Part shown: piece by piece, positions 1-10,648 of the stretch | Layout: each line of letters starts with the position of its first letter | Numbering within the stretch: position 1 is the stretch's first letter | Source: Phallusia mammillata | Taxonomy: Eukaryota > Chordata > Ascidiacea > Phlebobranchia > Ascidiidae | Assembly (NCBI GenBank): GCA_003260075.1 | Contig: QLIY01000777.1 | Coordinates: 1 to 64,000 of the forward strand | Length of the DNA: 64,000 bases | Direction: 5' to 3' | The notes under the pieces: model-generated | Database searches by the model: none | What the model was told of the DNA's origin: nothing | Seen by the model: the letters and a program-made list of their open reading frames with translations, nothing else | Position numbers and translations under genes: made by a program

Positions 1-40
1 AACAATCGCATAACTTATATGTAAATATAGCCAATTATTA

Positions 41-100
41 TTTTTTAGATTTATTTCAAATAAAAGAATGTTTTTCAACATTGCGAAATGATGAATGTTT
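41..100 (-). other. Fragment resembling the last exon/3' end of the 2605-5257 gene
   Basis: This stretch is visibly similar to 2588-2640, the stop codon and polyadenylation region of the coiled-coil membrane gene. Shared blocks include TTTTTTAGAT and ATGTTTTTC on the plus strand. On the minus strand both copies read a short VEKH/LEKH-like tail followed by TGA and an AATAAA-type signal. It could be a paralogue tail, a pseudogene scrap or a small dispersed repeat captured by the gene end; the length is too small to decide. Confidence 0.3.
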
Positions 101-211
101 TTCAACATACATCACTAGTTGCAACTGAACCACAATGACGTTAACGTTACTGTTTATTACTGTTTAATATTTGCAAACGCGCTTAAGTGGTTAAGATCTG
201 AAGATACTTAC

Positions 212-846
212 AAGGATGGCCCTTATTAGGAGGGCAATCGCGAAGAAAAACACAGTTCCCTTCGTCGTTCCTGAAAAATCCGTAGGGACATTTGCACACC
301 AAGGTGGCTGTGCTGGTGGAGCACGCGTCATACGAAGTCGGGTTCGCACAAGACGCGTCACAGGGAAACGGCCCACCAATAATTTCGTTTTGCTTGGTGC
401 CTAAATTTTTATGCAGTTAGTTAGATAATTGAATAAGTGTAATATGTCACATGTTTTTAAAGAGGATATGCTCATGAAAGAGGGAATTGACACAAAATGA
501 GTCAGTTTCTTGGAAAGTATTTTAAAATTATTCAAAGAATACCGACGACTGTTGATAATAAACAAATTATCTATTAGAGCGCTAGATATTGTTCAGTAAT
601 TAAATAGAACACTGCGAATTTTATCCCATTTAAATTTAATAATGTTTTTTTTTCTAAATGTAAAATCCGAAACATCTGATATTAGCCTATATGTGGATGT
701 TATGCGCTTGAAGTAACTTTAAGTAACCTTATTAACAAAAGTAGCATTACAGGATAAATAATACTTACATGTTGGTGGAGGTACATACGATGAATGTGCC
801 ACAGCTGCCACGACGGTGATAAGCAAAAGACGGTTAGCAAACCACA
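212..846 (-). CDS. TIL-type cysteine-rich secreted protein, partial (two exons, runs off the left edge)
   Basis: Two exons read on the minus strand. Exon 1 (846-769) encodes a hydrophobic stretch starting WFANRLLLITVVAAVAHS, typical of a signal peptide, then PPPT and a GTAAGT donor. Exon 2 (400-212) follows a TTTAG acceptor in phase and ends at another GTAAGT. Exon 2 carries a cysteine pattern with CDASC, VCKCPYGFF and NCVFLRDC, resembling the trypsin-inhibitor-like (TIL) fold of protease inhibitors and large extracellular glycoproteins. I count eight cysteines from the exon junction onward; the canonical domain has ten, so it is a variant or continues into the next exon. No ATG is visible: the open frame runs into a 48-nt G tract (847-894), which probably hides the start. 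Further exons lie beyond base 1. Membership in the TIL family is fairly likely; the exact protein is unknown. Confidence 0.62.

Positions 847-894
<48 letters not shown>
847..894. repeat. 48-nt homopolymer G tract
   Basis: An uninterrupted run of 48 G abuts the first exon of the TIL-type gene and appears to replace its start codon. Given the fixed 10-G spacers elsewhere in this sequence, it is probably a gap or joining artefact, though a real homopolymer cannot be excluded. Confidence 0.9.
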
Positions 895-896
<2 letters not shown>

Positions 897-2587
897 TTTG
901 GAACTATCTTTTATGCTGTGTAATAACACTACAATTTTTTTGACTTCAGTACAGCATTTTACACTGTTGGCAAAACAATCATTGTTAGTTGAATTTCCCT
1001 TACTATCAGTGCTGTGTATTGAAATTTACCCAAGTGGAGCACACCAATGAAACTGACAAGTTTTTATACGGTTATTTTTCTAGTTTTCTGTTTAAGACTG
1101 CAATATCCATCTCAAGTCTAGACTGACGTCACAAACTACAATACAATTTTATTAACAAAGACTAAGTCTTTCAATCTATACTTAGTCAGCTAATTTCAGT
1201 TTAAATAAGAGTTAAACTATTTAGCAGGGCAACACATTTATCGCAATATATATTTCAGTAATTTTTGGTATTTAACAGACACCTGATTACGACCCTCTGT
1301 TCTAATCTAAAGGATATTTTTATTTACCGGTTTATTTTCTTCAGTTTTATTTTCTTTCAAAAGATCTAATATTTAAATTTGTTTTATTTACTATTTTTTT
1401 ATTTTTTTGTACTGTAAAAAAACACGTCTATACATATTTTTTGGTATTCAAATTTGTTATAACGCGCAGATTCTCAAATAAACCACAGTACGCAGTTTGC
1501 ACGCACTCCTATCTCTTACAAAACAACTGCGCAGTTGCTCGATTGCCAACTTGACTAAAAATCGACCAACCACTCTCGCCTATCACCTATAACCTTTATG
1601 TAATGCCCAGGAGAATGTGTTATGAATACATTACAAACATAGGCCTTTAATGTTGTTAACCATGTTTCAACATTGTGCTAAAATACCTTTGGGAGTTTGA
1701 TGGCTATGATTTGATGTTAAGTTTGGCGCCTGTAGCGTGCAATACTCATGTGTTGTGTTGAAATACGTTCAACGCAGCCAACTGTTTGACATTTTCACTG
1801 TGCCTGGGAGCAGCGGGTTCCATTGCGGCAAACGTTTTTGCACAAAGCCGTGTGCAAAATCCTGAAATCCCATCAATAAGAACTTACAAACGCGTTTTCA
1901 GGTCTTAGGTTTGATTATTCTCTATGGCTACGCAGTTAACGGATAAGGCAGACGTCCATTTATTGTCCGCAAAAGATATTTTTTTCATTTAACTAACATT
2001 ATGCCCATTTACGTTCTTTGACCCCAACTTTGACCGTTGAACAAATCGTTATCAGTTTATGTTGCAGTCATTTGCCACCAATGAAGAAAAATTACGATAC
2101 CAACATAATATCTTTAACCTAGCACGAAACTTTTCCTATTTTATTTACTATTTTAAAAATCGTCATATATGACTTACCGGTTTACAATACTGCTTTAAGG
2201 CTACAGTTTTTTATATTCTTTACACAGTGTTGCCACTCCTAAAAATAAGTTTTTATATTTCATAATTCACTTAAGTTTTTTAATGAATAAAAAACACGAA
2301 CTTGTTTATCAAAAGACCAAAGGTCATGCAGTGGTATAAAATATATGTTTGTGCCCTTATAGTTGCTCCTATCGAATATAGAGCGTAATCGCCTCTTTAG
2401 GCCGAGAAGAAGTGCCGCCCATGATTCACGAAGCAGTGGGAATTCGAAACCTTAAACAGTCTCAAATAGTACGACTGGGCAATAGTTTCGAAGGAACCCT
2501 TTGTAAACAACAACAACACATGCACGCAAATCTAAACACAACAAAAAGCGTAAAGCCGATGTTTCATGAACCGAATTGAAGCCAGAC
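895..2587. other. Intergenic DNA, no gene seen
   Basis: AT-rich sequence with frequent stops on both strands and no exon-like open frame between plausible splice sites. Nothing recognisable was found apart from short A/T tracts. Confidence 0.5.
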
Positions 2588-2598
2588 TTTTTTTAGAT

Positions 2599-2604
2599 TT
2601 TATT
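2599..2604 (-). terminator. Polyadenylation signal AATAAA of the coiled-coil membrane gene
   Basis: On the minus strand AATAAA begins one base after the TGA stop at 2605-2607. The closeness of stop and signal supports this being the true last exon. Confidence 0.6.
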
Positions 2605-5257
2605 TCAAACAGAAGGATGTTTTTCCAACATCGCAACAAAATTAATATGTTCCTGTCTGTGAGCCTCTATCAGTTTCTGCATGAGTGTCTGAAGACCTTT
2701 AATCTTTTCCATGCATCGTGAAACTTCGACCTGCTCGCCCTGGCCCGAATTCTGTTTTACCACACAAAACAGCAGGAATTAAAAGCCGCAGATTCGTATT
2801 TTTTGTTTTGATCATAACAAATCAAGTAAAATCATTGAACAGTTATGTTGCAAATGTTTTATTAAGCACTGTTGTGGCCACTAAACCAGGCAATCTACAA
2901 AAACCATAACTCACGTCCGTCGCACGTTAATTTACAATTGGTAGCGCAAAGAGTTGAATTATTAATTTTGCACCTAAAGTGGGGTACGGTTGGAAAGTAA
3001 GTTTTCGAAAAGTTTACATTATGATCTACGTTTCAAAGTTCGTTTTATTAAATTGTTAATGATATAATATCCAACCCCTTATAACCCCAACCCTTACATC
3101 CCTGACAGTAAGCTTTTTTGGAAATATACCATTGTAAATAGATTAGTGTCCTTTGCGCCACCTATCGAAAATTAGCTAAATGTGCGACTGACGTGAGTTA
3201 TGGTGTTAGTAGATCTTCCGTATTCCTTGTGCATTAGCTTGATAGCGTTTTCCATAAAGCTACGTTTATAAATCGTTGCTAGGGTATCTAGAGATGTCGA
3301 TACAAATAGACGAGCTATGATGTATTTCTTGTGTACAAGTAGCGATTTGAAAAAATAATTCACTGACATTGACACTTAAAATTAGGCCTTTAAGAAATCT
3401 CGGCATTTTCTTTCTAACCTTGGCCATAGATTTTCTTAAACCGGAAAACGTGTTGATACAGTCTTTTAATTTCTCTTCCAGCACGTCACGCTCCGATTGT
3501 AAGATTTTTATGTTTCGCTCTAATCCCCATAACCTCGTCTGTAAAGATTCCTTTTCGGCTCGTTCGGCATCACTTTCAACTGATCGTGAAAGAACACAGA
3601 AGCTCAAACTATACATAGCCAAAAGGTAAGGTCTTTTGACAGTCAACAATTCGAGTAATTTTTAAAAGAACTGGTCACTTTGTTAAATTTGCTTTTCTGC
3701 GGTAGAGCAACACAAAAACTCACAGTAGAAAAGGTTTGTTAAAGATACCGATAGATAGCGTAAAGAGTACACTTATTTAAATTACCAGTGATACTGGAAT
3801 AGGCTGGGAAGGAACTTGGCCGAATGGTCTAGCGCGCCTGACTCATGTACAGACATAAAAAAAATGATCGGCTTTCGTCCCCAGGAGTGTCCTGGGTTCG
3901 AACCCCGTGAAAAAAAAATACTGGCATAGGCTTAGGAACTAAATTTAACAGAAAGAAGTAAATTTTTGGGTTGATTTTATTGTTATTATTACAAAAAAAA
4001 ACTGAGACAAACCCTATTAGCCTTAACCGTCAACATTTTTTCACACAAATTGCATTTAAAATATTTGCGTGCGCCACCTATCGGAATTTAGCAAACCTGT
4101 CAGTGTGAGTTATTGTGTTGGGAACTCTACCCTTTTCTGCACTGTAAAAAGTTTTTTGTACAAACATTCTAGGAATGCTGAGACAAACCCTATTAGCCTT
4201 AACCGTCAACATTTTTTTACACAAATTGCATTTAAAATATTTGCGTGCGCCACCTATCGGAATTTAGCAAACCTGTCAGTGTGAGTTATTGTGTTGGGAA
4301 CTCTACCCTTTTCTGCACTGTAAAAAGTTTTTTGTACAAACATTCTAGGAATGCAAAATCTGGGTCTTTCATTCAAACTGCCTTTATTGAGCTGCACCTT
4401 TTACTTTATCCAGTCGTGTTCTTGATTCGTGCAACATCGACTTGGTTTCTAATTTCTCTTCAAGCGCAGCCCACAGTTGATTCAAAAGCATTTTTTCTTT
4501 GTCTATCCACTCTTCTTTTTGACGCAACAAACCCAAAATTGTTCGACGACTGTAAGAAGGAAATAATGTTGCATAAAACTGAAGGGTAGTTTTTCTCTAC
4601 TGACATAAACCAATAAAGTTTAGTCTGCAGGCGGAGAATCAAACAACCCTCTGCAGAGAATTGTGCAATACATAATGCAGCAATAAAACCACTCAAGAGT
4701 TTTTAGTAAATGCAACACACTATAACACAGTACCATGCTTGTGCAACACTTGACGCCAAGATCTAATTCTAAGGCAACGCTTTAGAACCGTTCTTTGCAG
4801 GGGCACAAACATAAGCGCAAATTAGGCGAACTGTGGTAACCAACGCAAAGGTCATATAAAAGCACCCTTACAATCACAAAACTGCGACCAGTGCGTTGCG
4901 ATTACCTTTTAGCTACCTTTTTGCATAGTCATTCATCTTGTCCACGATTTTTAAACAGATTTTGCATCTCATCACACTTACCGAATATAAATTCCAAGAG
5001 CAAAAGCAACAAGTGTAGTAGCAAGCAATATGAACACCTGAAACCAGCAGGAGTTCGGATCTAGTAATAGCACAAGAGCATTTCCCAACCATTCCAGTAT
5101 AGAACCGCCTTCATCGTCAGAGCCGGGATCGATGCCCAAATATGGAATTATGAACTCGCAGCCACTCTCGTACGTTTTTGAAACAATGTCATTTTCAGAA
5201 AAATCCTGCGCCTTCACTTTGCAGTACCTTGGCATTTTGATTTTCTCGTCGCCTGCG
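2605..5257 (-). CDS. Single-pass membrane protein with cytoplasmic-type coiled coil, unidentified
   Basis: A four-exon minus-strand model whose phases agree throughout: 5235-4982 (ATG at 5235, GTAAGT donor), 4549-4398 (donor GTGCAG), 3579-3419 (donor GTTAGA), 2751-2605 (TGA). A CGCAG acceptor near 5257 would start the 5' UTR part of exon 1, and AATAAA at 2604-2599 follows the stop directly. The product is about 237 aa: a short acidic N-terminal part (IDPGSDDEGGS), one hydrophobic segment around residues 65-84 (FILLATTLVAFALGIYI), a basic stop-transfer RRR, then about 100 residues of heptad-rich coiled coil (for example LESKL/LEEKL-like runs, ERNIKILQSERDVLEEKL), and a tail with a further short helix. 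I do not recognise the family. The layout recalls ER/Golgi membrane tethers or TANGO1/cTAGE-like proteins, but no signature supports that. The exon 2 donor is weak: reading through it gives a stop within six codons, so a shorter isoform is possible. Confidence 0.55.
3150..3215. repeat. Solo terminus of a MITE-like family
   Basis: The block containing GCGCCACCTATCG followed by a TTAGC(T/A)AA core and a GTGAGTTA end matches the right termini at 4069-4112 and 4245-4288 and, inverted, the left termini at 3718 and 49644. Only one end is present, so it is a fragment. Confidence 0.55.
3718..4112. mobile_element. MITE-like element with ~45-bp imperfect TIRs, carrying a nested SINE
   Basis: The left end (AACTCACAGT... 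TTTGTTAAAGATACCGATAG) is the imperfect inverse of the right end (...TATCGGAATTTAGCAAACC...GTGTGAGTT). The same termini occur as an inverted pair at 49644-49884, which makes an element family likely. A tRNA-like SINE lies inside it at 3806-3917. The right end is then repeated by the 176-bp tandem duplication that follows. It sits in the third intron of the coiled-coil gene. No coding capacity was seen. Confidence 0.55.
3806..3917 (+). mobile_element. tRNA-derived SINE with A box, B box, A-rich tail and target-site duplication
   Basis: TGGCCGAATGG fits the Pol III A box and GGTTCGAACCCC fits the B box, at tRNA-like spacing enlarged by an insert. The 5' part resembles a tRNA-Leu D-arm. The acceptor arms do not pair, so this is not a working tRNA gene. 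It ends in an A-rich tail. It is bounded by ATACTGGAATAGGCT (3791-3805) and ATACTGGCATAGGCT (3918-3932), a 15-bp target-site duplication with one mismatch. Confidence 0.75.
4003..4354. repeat. Tandem duplication, two 176-bp units
   Basis: Units 4003-4178 and 4179-4354 are almost identical, starting with GAGACAAACCCTATTAGCC. Each contains one right terminus of the MITE-like family. Unlike most other duplications here, no G spacer separates them, so this could be a genuine local duplication. Confidence 0.85.
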
Positions 5258-6156
5258 AAATAACTTAAAACAGGGGCCTTTCTTTGATAATGCAGTGCAG
5301 ATTGATGTTGTTGATAAGAAACAAGCCTGTAGGTCCAAAACTGTTGTTTGTGATGTAACAATAAACGTAAATAGCATGACAAAATGAACCCAGGTAAATT
5401 TTGTATAAGATAAGTAAAGGATTCCATGGCTCGCTGTTTTACAAAACGCAGCCAAGAATTTTAGGAAACGTGGAAAAGCAAGGTAGCAAACGGCATAAAT
5501 CGAAATCGTTTCGTGATATCGCTGGACGTTTAAACTTGCAGTGGTTCCAAAACAGGGGTCTGATTTTGACCAAATCGTGAGGATGACAATTCTTTTCTTG
5601 ATGAGTGCTAAAGTTAAAACCTACAGTGTCATTCTATCGGTCACAAGTAACAAACGAAGGGAATTGTTCTCGAACAGTCGGCCGGTTTCAATCCTATCTG
5701 TGATGCAACAAATTGCCTTCAGTTTAAATTTCGTGAGGCAACCGAGAAACTGTTTCTGCGAGTTGTTGAACAATGTACATGATTTCGCCAGAAGTGGATT
5801 GGGTTTTAGTTGCAAACTCAAGGTTTGCTTAGTTAACCGTGATATTCATTCCACTTCAAACAAGGGTTCTTAAAAAAACTGCACAAGGGATCGATAGAAA
5901 AAATAAGTTGAGAAACCGCTCTTTCAAAACAGAAGTATTTAAGTTTCTTCAACACCCTTCTTGCATCGTTGGCTAATTCAAGCCCACGATAGTTAGACCC
6001 TAATCTGCACACACTTGAAAAAAAAAACGATTCATTTCAGTGTGCTCTCAACGCGTCAAGATCGAACAATATAGAAAACCGCACAGACCATTGAAACCGA
6101 TTTTACAGTGTCACAAACACTTGCGCGTTAATCAATATTCTCGCAGCAATTTTGAT
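5258..6156. other. Intergenic DNA between the coiled-coil gene and RPL13
   Basis: No supported gene. A sequence beginning CAGTGGTTCCAAAACAGGGG at about 5538 looks like one terminus of a hAT-type transposon; I found no partner end. A 110-codon plus-strand frame at 5541-5873 has no recognisable domain or splice context. Confidence 0.4.
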
Positions 6157-6162
6157 TTTATT
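6157..6162 (-). terminator. Polyadenylation signal AATAAA of RPL13
   Basis: AATAAA on the minus strand starts about 29 nt downstream of the RPL13 stop codon (6193-6191), the very short 3' UTR typical of ribosomal protein mRNAs. Confidence 0.8.
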
Positions 6163-6190
6163 GGCAAACAACAGCGATGGGCACCAAATA

Positions 6191-8985
6191 TTACTTCTTT
6201 TTGGGCTTGGCTGTGAGTGCGGCCTCTTCAGCTTCCTTCTTGCGCTTGGCACGGATACCGAACAACTTGGCATTGGAACGAGCCATACGGAGCGATTGGA
6301 AAACACTGTGCTTTCTTTCCTCATCAGTAATAGCTCGGGCTTTCTCAGACTTGAAGGTCTGGTTAAAAGAACGGTTTATGCGCGCCACTCTCACACAAAG
6401 GGAAATACAAAACATGCATGAATATGCCTTACCGCCTTAATGGGCATAACATCTCCTTCGTATTGCACAGCCATCTTGATTTCCTCTGGCTAGAAAAAAA
6501 ATTGTGTGTTTAGAAACAAAATTGGCATAAAATGTTGTTGTCATGTTTAGAAAGAGAAATACTGTTGTCCAAAGCACCATACACATAAGTATTAAAACAG
6601 TACACGATCTTACTAAGTTGACAAGAAAATCAAAACAATATAATTTGCTAAAATCGTTTTTGAGGCAATGCACATCCTTTTGTTACACACACCTTTATGT
6701 GGGTTTGACACTTTTGCAAGCAATACCCACACTCTTTAGCAGAAACACCAAAACTTTTCAATTTAGAAATGTATCTAAGACAGCAGTAGGACTGCAAGTA
6801 GATTCCTTTGCCTTTCAATTTTGTTTTTAATGCAAATTATTTGATTGGTAATGTTTTCTTTAATCCTACAGCATTTTTGCAACAGAAAAACGCAAACAAC
6901 TGAATTTGGAGAATTCAAACAGCGATGAAAAAATTTTTTTAGGGCCATTTGCAGGTTAAATAGAAATGTTTGCAACTACAGCATAACAAACTTATTCTTC
7001 ATTGAGTGTCCCTATTTACCACGTTATTTACAATTACACAGTATTTTGAAATATCACATGCAGGGTTGCATAATTGTAGTCATAGATTTTTTTTAAATTT
7101 AAAAAGACCGAGTTTAACTTTTTATACAACACATAAATGCAAAGATTTGTCCAAAAACATTTGGTTAACTTCAGATGAAAATTTAATTTTTAGGTTGTCC
7201 TTATTTTAGGGTCCATATCGATGGCAAGCCTGGATGTAACCTCTTTCGACTCTGCAACTGTGGTTACAAGTAATAATTCACAATCGTTATCTAAACTTCT
7301 TCAACCACAAAAAAATTAAAGTTTTGAAGAATAACTTCTTTGATACAAGGCACTGATAACAAGCTTACTGCTCAACATGCAAACAAACATAATACTTCAA
7401 GAACAAAGCAATTTACAAACTAAATTTTTCCAAGGATAGAACTTACTGAGCTATCACCCTTTTTGGGGTGTGCTGGGTTTCTGGGGAACAAAATCAACTT
7501 CGATTGATACTCCTTAAGTCTCTGAACATTGCGTTGAAGTGATTCAGTAGATTTATTTCTACGTCTATGGTCAACACATATTCCAACTGTTGGTGCAAAC
7601 TTTCGGTTGATGCCAGCTGCCTGTGTACAAAGCACAGCTTAATTACTAGATGTATATATCAAACACTTTAGCACACACACAAAAATTGGTTTCTGTAGCA
7701 TGTTTTAAATCTGTTGAACAGTAATGTTATTTAATAAGGCTAATCAGTGTTTTTTTAAGGTGTTTTGGGGGACCAAAATTTGCCAGTAGCCTAATAAATA
7801 ATTCGTTTAAGCAAATATGGCTATTTTTGGGTATTTAAATGAAACACTTGCGGTCTCTTAAAACTACTTAGCGGTCACCCAAACCAAACCTTAAAAAAAA
7901 ACCTGAGGCTAATATTACAAAAATATAATTGCACAAAAAATCAGAACATCAATTTGCTTACACTAATAACACAAATATACAAAAGGCATAATTTTATTAA
8001 GTTAGATACACATTTTAGAAAAATTAACAATTTATTAATCATACAACAGCAATAATTATTGTTTCCAAGAAATTGATGCAAATGCCAGTCTTTTTGTTTT
8101 GAAAAAACATTTTGTACACATGGAAACTGTGCACCAAAGGCATTATTTGTCCGGTCTTAAACTCTATTCCCATGTACACATAGGTCCTGCACGTCTGAGA
8201 TCTTGTCGGGAACTGCCATGTTGTGCAGACTGGACTATATTTACACAAATGGGTAAAAATATCCAGTTCATATTAAATAATACATATTCTAACACAACAG
8301 TTGCAGTACACACAGTCAGCACAGCAGACAACTGAAACCCTGACCAGGTCAATAGATTAAATGCAAGAGCATCTTTTCTGTTAAACCTAGACCTTAGCTG
8401 TCATGTGATGCATAAAATATTTTCTACTAAAATGGAGTTGCTGGCACAGATTGTTTCTGGCAGAAAATAAGGCATGCAATATGTCATGGTTTATATAAAT
8501 GCAAGAGCATGTTTTCAGCTAAAGCTTTGAAGATGATATAATAGTACTAGAAACTTACAGAAAGCACTCACCTTCAGTTCTTCCAAGGTAAATCCACGAC
8601 CAAAACGTTGTCTGGTATTGTACTTGAATGTTGGACATTGAACAATGGGCCTGAGCTGCTTTACCGGCCTGGGTGCAACTGCCTTGGCTTTTGTTACACG
8701 CCTCTGGTGTCTCCTGTACTTTCTGGCGGGTTGGTTAAACCATGTCTTGACCCGTGTCTGCCACTTTTTGTGGAAATGATTGTTGCAAATCACATTGTTA
8801 TGCCGGATCGCCATTGTGACCCTGCAAGTTTAATGCATAACATTATCAAATATCGTTCATTGTTAAGGCTGATGCTTTCCAACTTTTTTCCACAAAATGG
8901 AAAATATCTCAACTACATAGCGATTTATACAGATTACTTTTAACAGCACACATTACCTGCATCGACCAACGAAAAGAAAAACCCA
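6191..8985 (-). CDS. RPL13: 60S ribosomal protein L13 (eL13)
   Basis: Structural protein of the large cytosolic ribosomal subunit. Coding exons on the minus strand are 8814-8572, 7620-7447, 6489-6433 and 6359-6191 (stop TAA), all with GT-AG borders and matching phases. About 214 aa are encoded, normal for eL13. Family hallmarks visible are [20 protein letters not shown] near the start, [47 protein letters not shown], then [17 protein letters not shown] and a lysine-rich end (AKPKKK). A TTGCAG acceptor lies eight bases before the ATG. Upstream at about 8957-8985 a pyrimidine-rich stretch (TTTTTCTTTTCG on the minus strand) ends at a GTAATG donor and is a likely noncoding first exon with a 5' TOP. 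Introns hold copies of a dispersed repeat (7115-7235, 8388-8480). Identification is certain; the transcription start is inferred. Confidence 0.97.
7115..7235 (+). repeat. Interspersed repeat copy (family R1)
   Basis: Matches 37985-38100 and the inverse of 29090-29200. Shared features are an ATAAATGC-type start, CAAAAAC(A/G)TTTG, an AATTTTTAGGTTGTCC block and TTATTTT.GGG(A/T)CCAT. It lies in an RPL13 intron. Confidence 0.55.
8388..8480 (+). repeat. Interspersed repeat copy (family R1, 5' portion)
   Basis: Closely similar to 37889-37990 over TAAACCTA.GACCT.AGCTG, TATTTTCTAC and GTTGCTGG.ACAG.TTGTTTC. It lies in an RPL13 intron; both host copies are intronic. Confidence 0.6.
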
Positions 8986-9453
8986 GTTCCAACATGCCAC
9001 AAATCTACCGCACAGCGCCACAAACTACCACAAAAATTTTTAGTGTGGAAATGCGCATTTAGTGAGTTATTTCAATTTTTGCCTTAAAAGTGACTGTTAA
9101 GTAAAATAATACACTCAAAAACTTATTTTAAAGCTGTACAAAGAAATTTATTTTGGTTATTAATTTGTTTTGTTGTAGTAAAGGAGAACCACGCAAATTA
9201 CTTTGTTCATGTAAACTTCTATTAGGTAAAGTTAGAAAAACATTTACCTGTTTTGTTCCAAGCTATGACTATAAATAAACCTTTTTCCAAATATTTAATG
9301 CCTAAAACAAAGAAATCATCTTATCTGGTGTTTTTATCAACTTTTCAAACTGATGTTCTAAAGAAACAATTTTTATGGTTTCATAACAATGCATGTTAAA
9401 TTTTAAAAATATTTTTGACAATTGATACCAGTTCAAGCTTTTTCAGTTTAACG

Positions 9454-9552
9454 TCACACCTCCCCTTTAATGATTTCCGTCCGTTTCCATTGACGTCATA
9501 TTAAATAAACAAAGCGCCCGACGTCATTGCGCTTTTATTCGCACTTGATTGG
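9454..9552. promoter_or_regulatory. CRE-like cluster with inverted CCAAT box upstream of PRKAR1
   Basis: TGACGTCA, the full palindromic cAMP-response element, is at 9491-9498. CGACGTCA (one mismatch) is at 9519-9526, a CGTCA half-site is near 9454-9462, and ATTGG (inverted CCAAT) is at 9548-9552. The cluster lies between the 5' ends of RPL13 (leftward) and PRKAR1 (rightward), about 1.1 kb before the PRKAR1 ATG. CREB/ATF proteins bind such sites. Which promoter it serves is not shown by the sequence. Confidence 0.55.
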
Positions 9553-10648
9553 TCGGCAGCGAACCATTGCTGCCTCCCGCAGTGTTACAGGTAGCTGATC
9601 GATGTTTGCGATTGAACATTTTCTCGACTTTATATTGTTTCACGTTGTGTACCGGCTTGCGCTGTGCCAGCACCCAAGTCGATAGAAAAATCCGATCGAT
9701 TTTTGGGCTTGCGGTCGGTGTCGTTTTGTAGAAATCAGTTTTTGTGTTTCTTGTCAAATGAAAACGCTTAGCTTAGCTGCGAACAATTTAGCTCAGTCAG
9801 GGCGTGTTGATGTAGTATCTGCAAAATATGTTAAACAGATTTGCATTATCTTTGTAACCGTTAGCGGCTAATTTTCTTATGCTAAAGGATTTAAAACGTC
9901 AAATTAGTTATTGCATTAAGTGTCTGAAATGTTAATTTCTGTGAATGTGAGCTTGTTTGTGACTTGCTAGCTCATTTTAAACACTACATATCGTTTGTTG
10001 TATTTGTATCAACAACCATTGTAAGCATCTTTATTGCATTTTAAAAATGGAGAAAGCCTAAGCATGTTGGAAGTGTTTTGGCATATGTATTACTGTTTGT
10101 GGTAAAACTGCATTTATTAACTCAATACGCAGACATAGACATTTGTTAAGGACAACATTTTTATTTTAGGCATCTGTAGGTTAAACTCAAACAACAGTTT
10201 GGCACGCAGGTGCAAAATGTTACAAATATATATTTGTTTTGGGTTGTTATGGTCTGCACTGTGCAATTAGTTTTGTTTGACCCTATTACTACAGAAGTTA
10301 TTGCAATGGGTTGAACTCATTTAGAATTGTTAGTATTTTATCACTTTTCCAAGTGATCATATCTTAAAATTTTCTTATTGAAAACCAAACCAATATGAGT
10401 GCCTTTTACTTGCAAAAAACATGAACAGCTTGATCTGTATATTTGTATCCTATGTATGAAAACAGTTGGTACCTTTGCAACCGTATAAAGTTAATATGTT
10501 ACATTTATGATTTAAGTCCAAAATGATAATACCACTCTTGAAAATCTTGACCTAAAATTTTGCCTCACTATTAATGATCTTTTTTTGTTGACACAGAATC
10601 ATAGAGTAATTGAGTTTTAGGTGATTGTAAAAATCTCTTACCTACATC

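Noticed and set aside
3809..3906. Functional tRNA-Leu gene
   Set aside because: A and B boxes are good but the acceptor stem does not pair and the middle is enlarged; A-tail and TSD mark it as a SINE.
5541..5873. 110-aa plus-strand open frame
   Set aside because: No domain, no splice context, overlaps a possible transposon end; likely chance.
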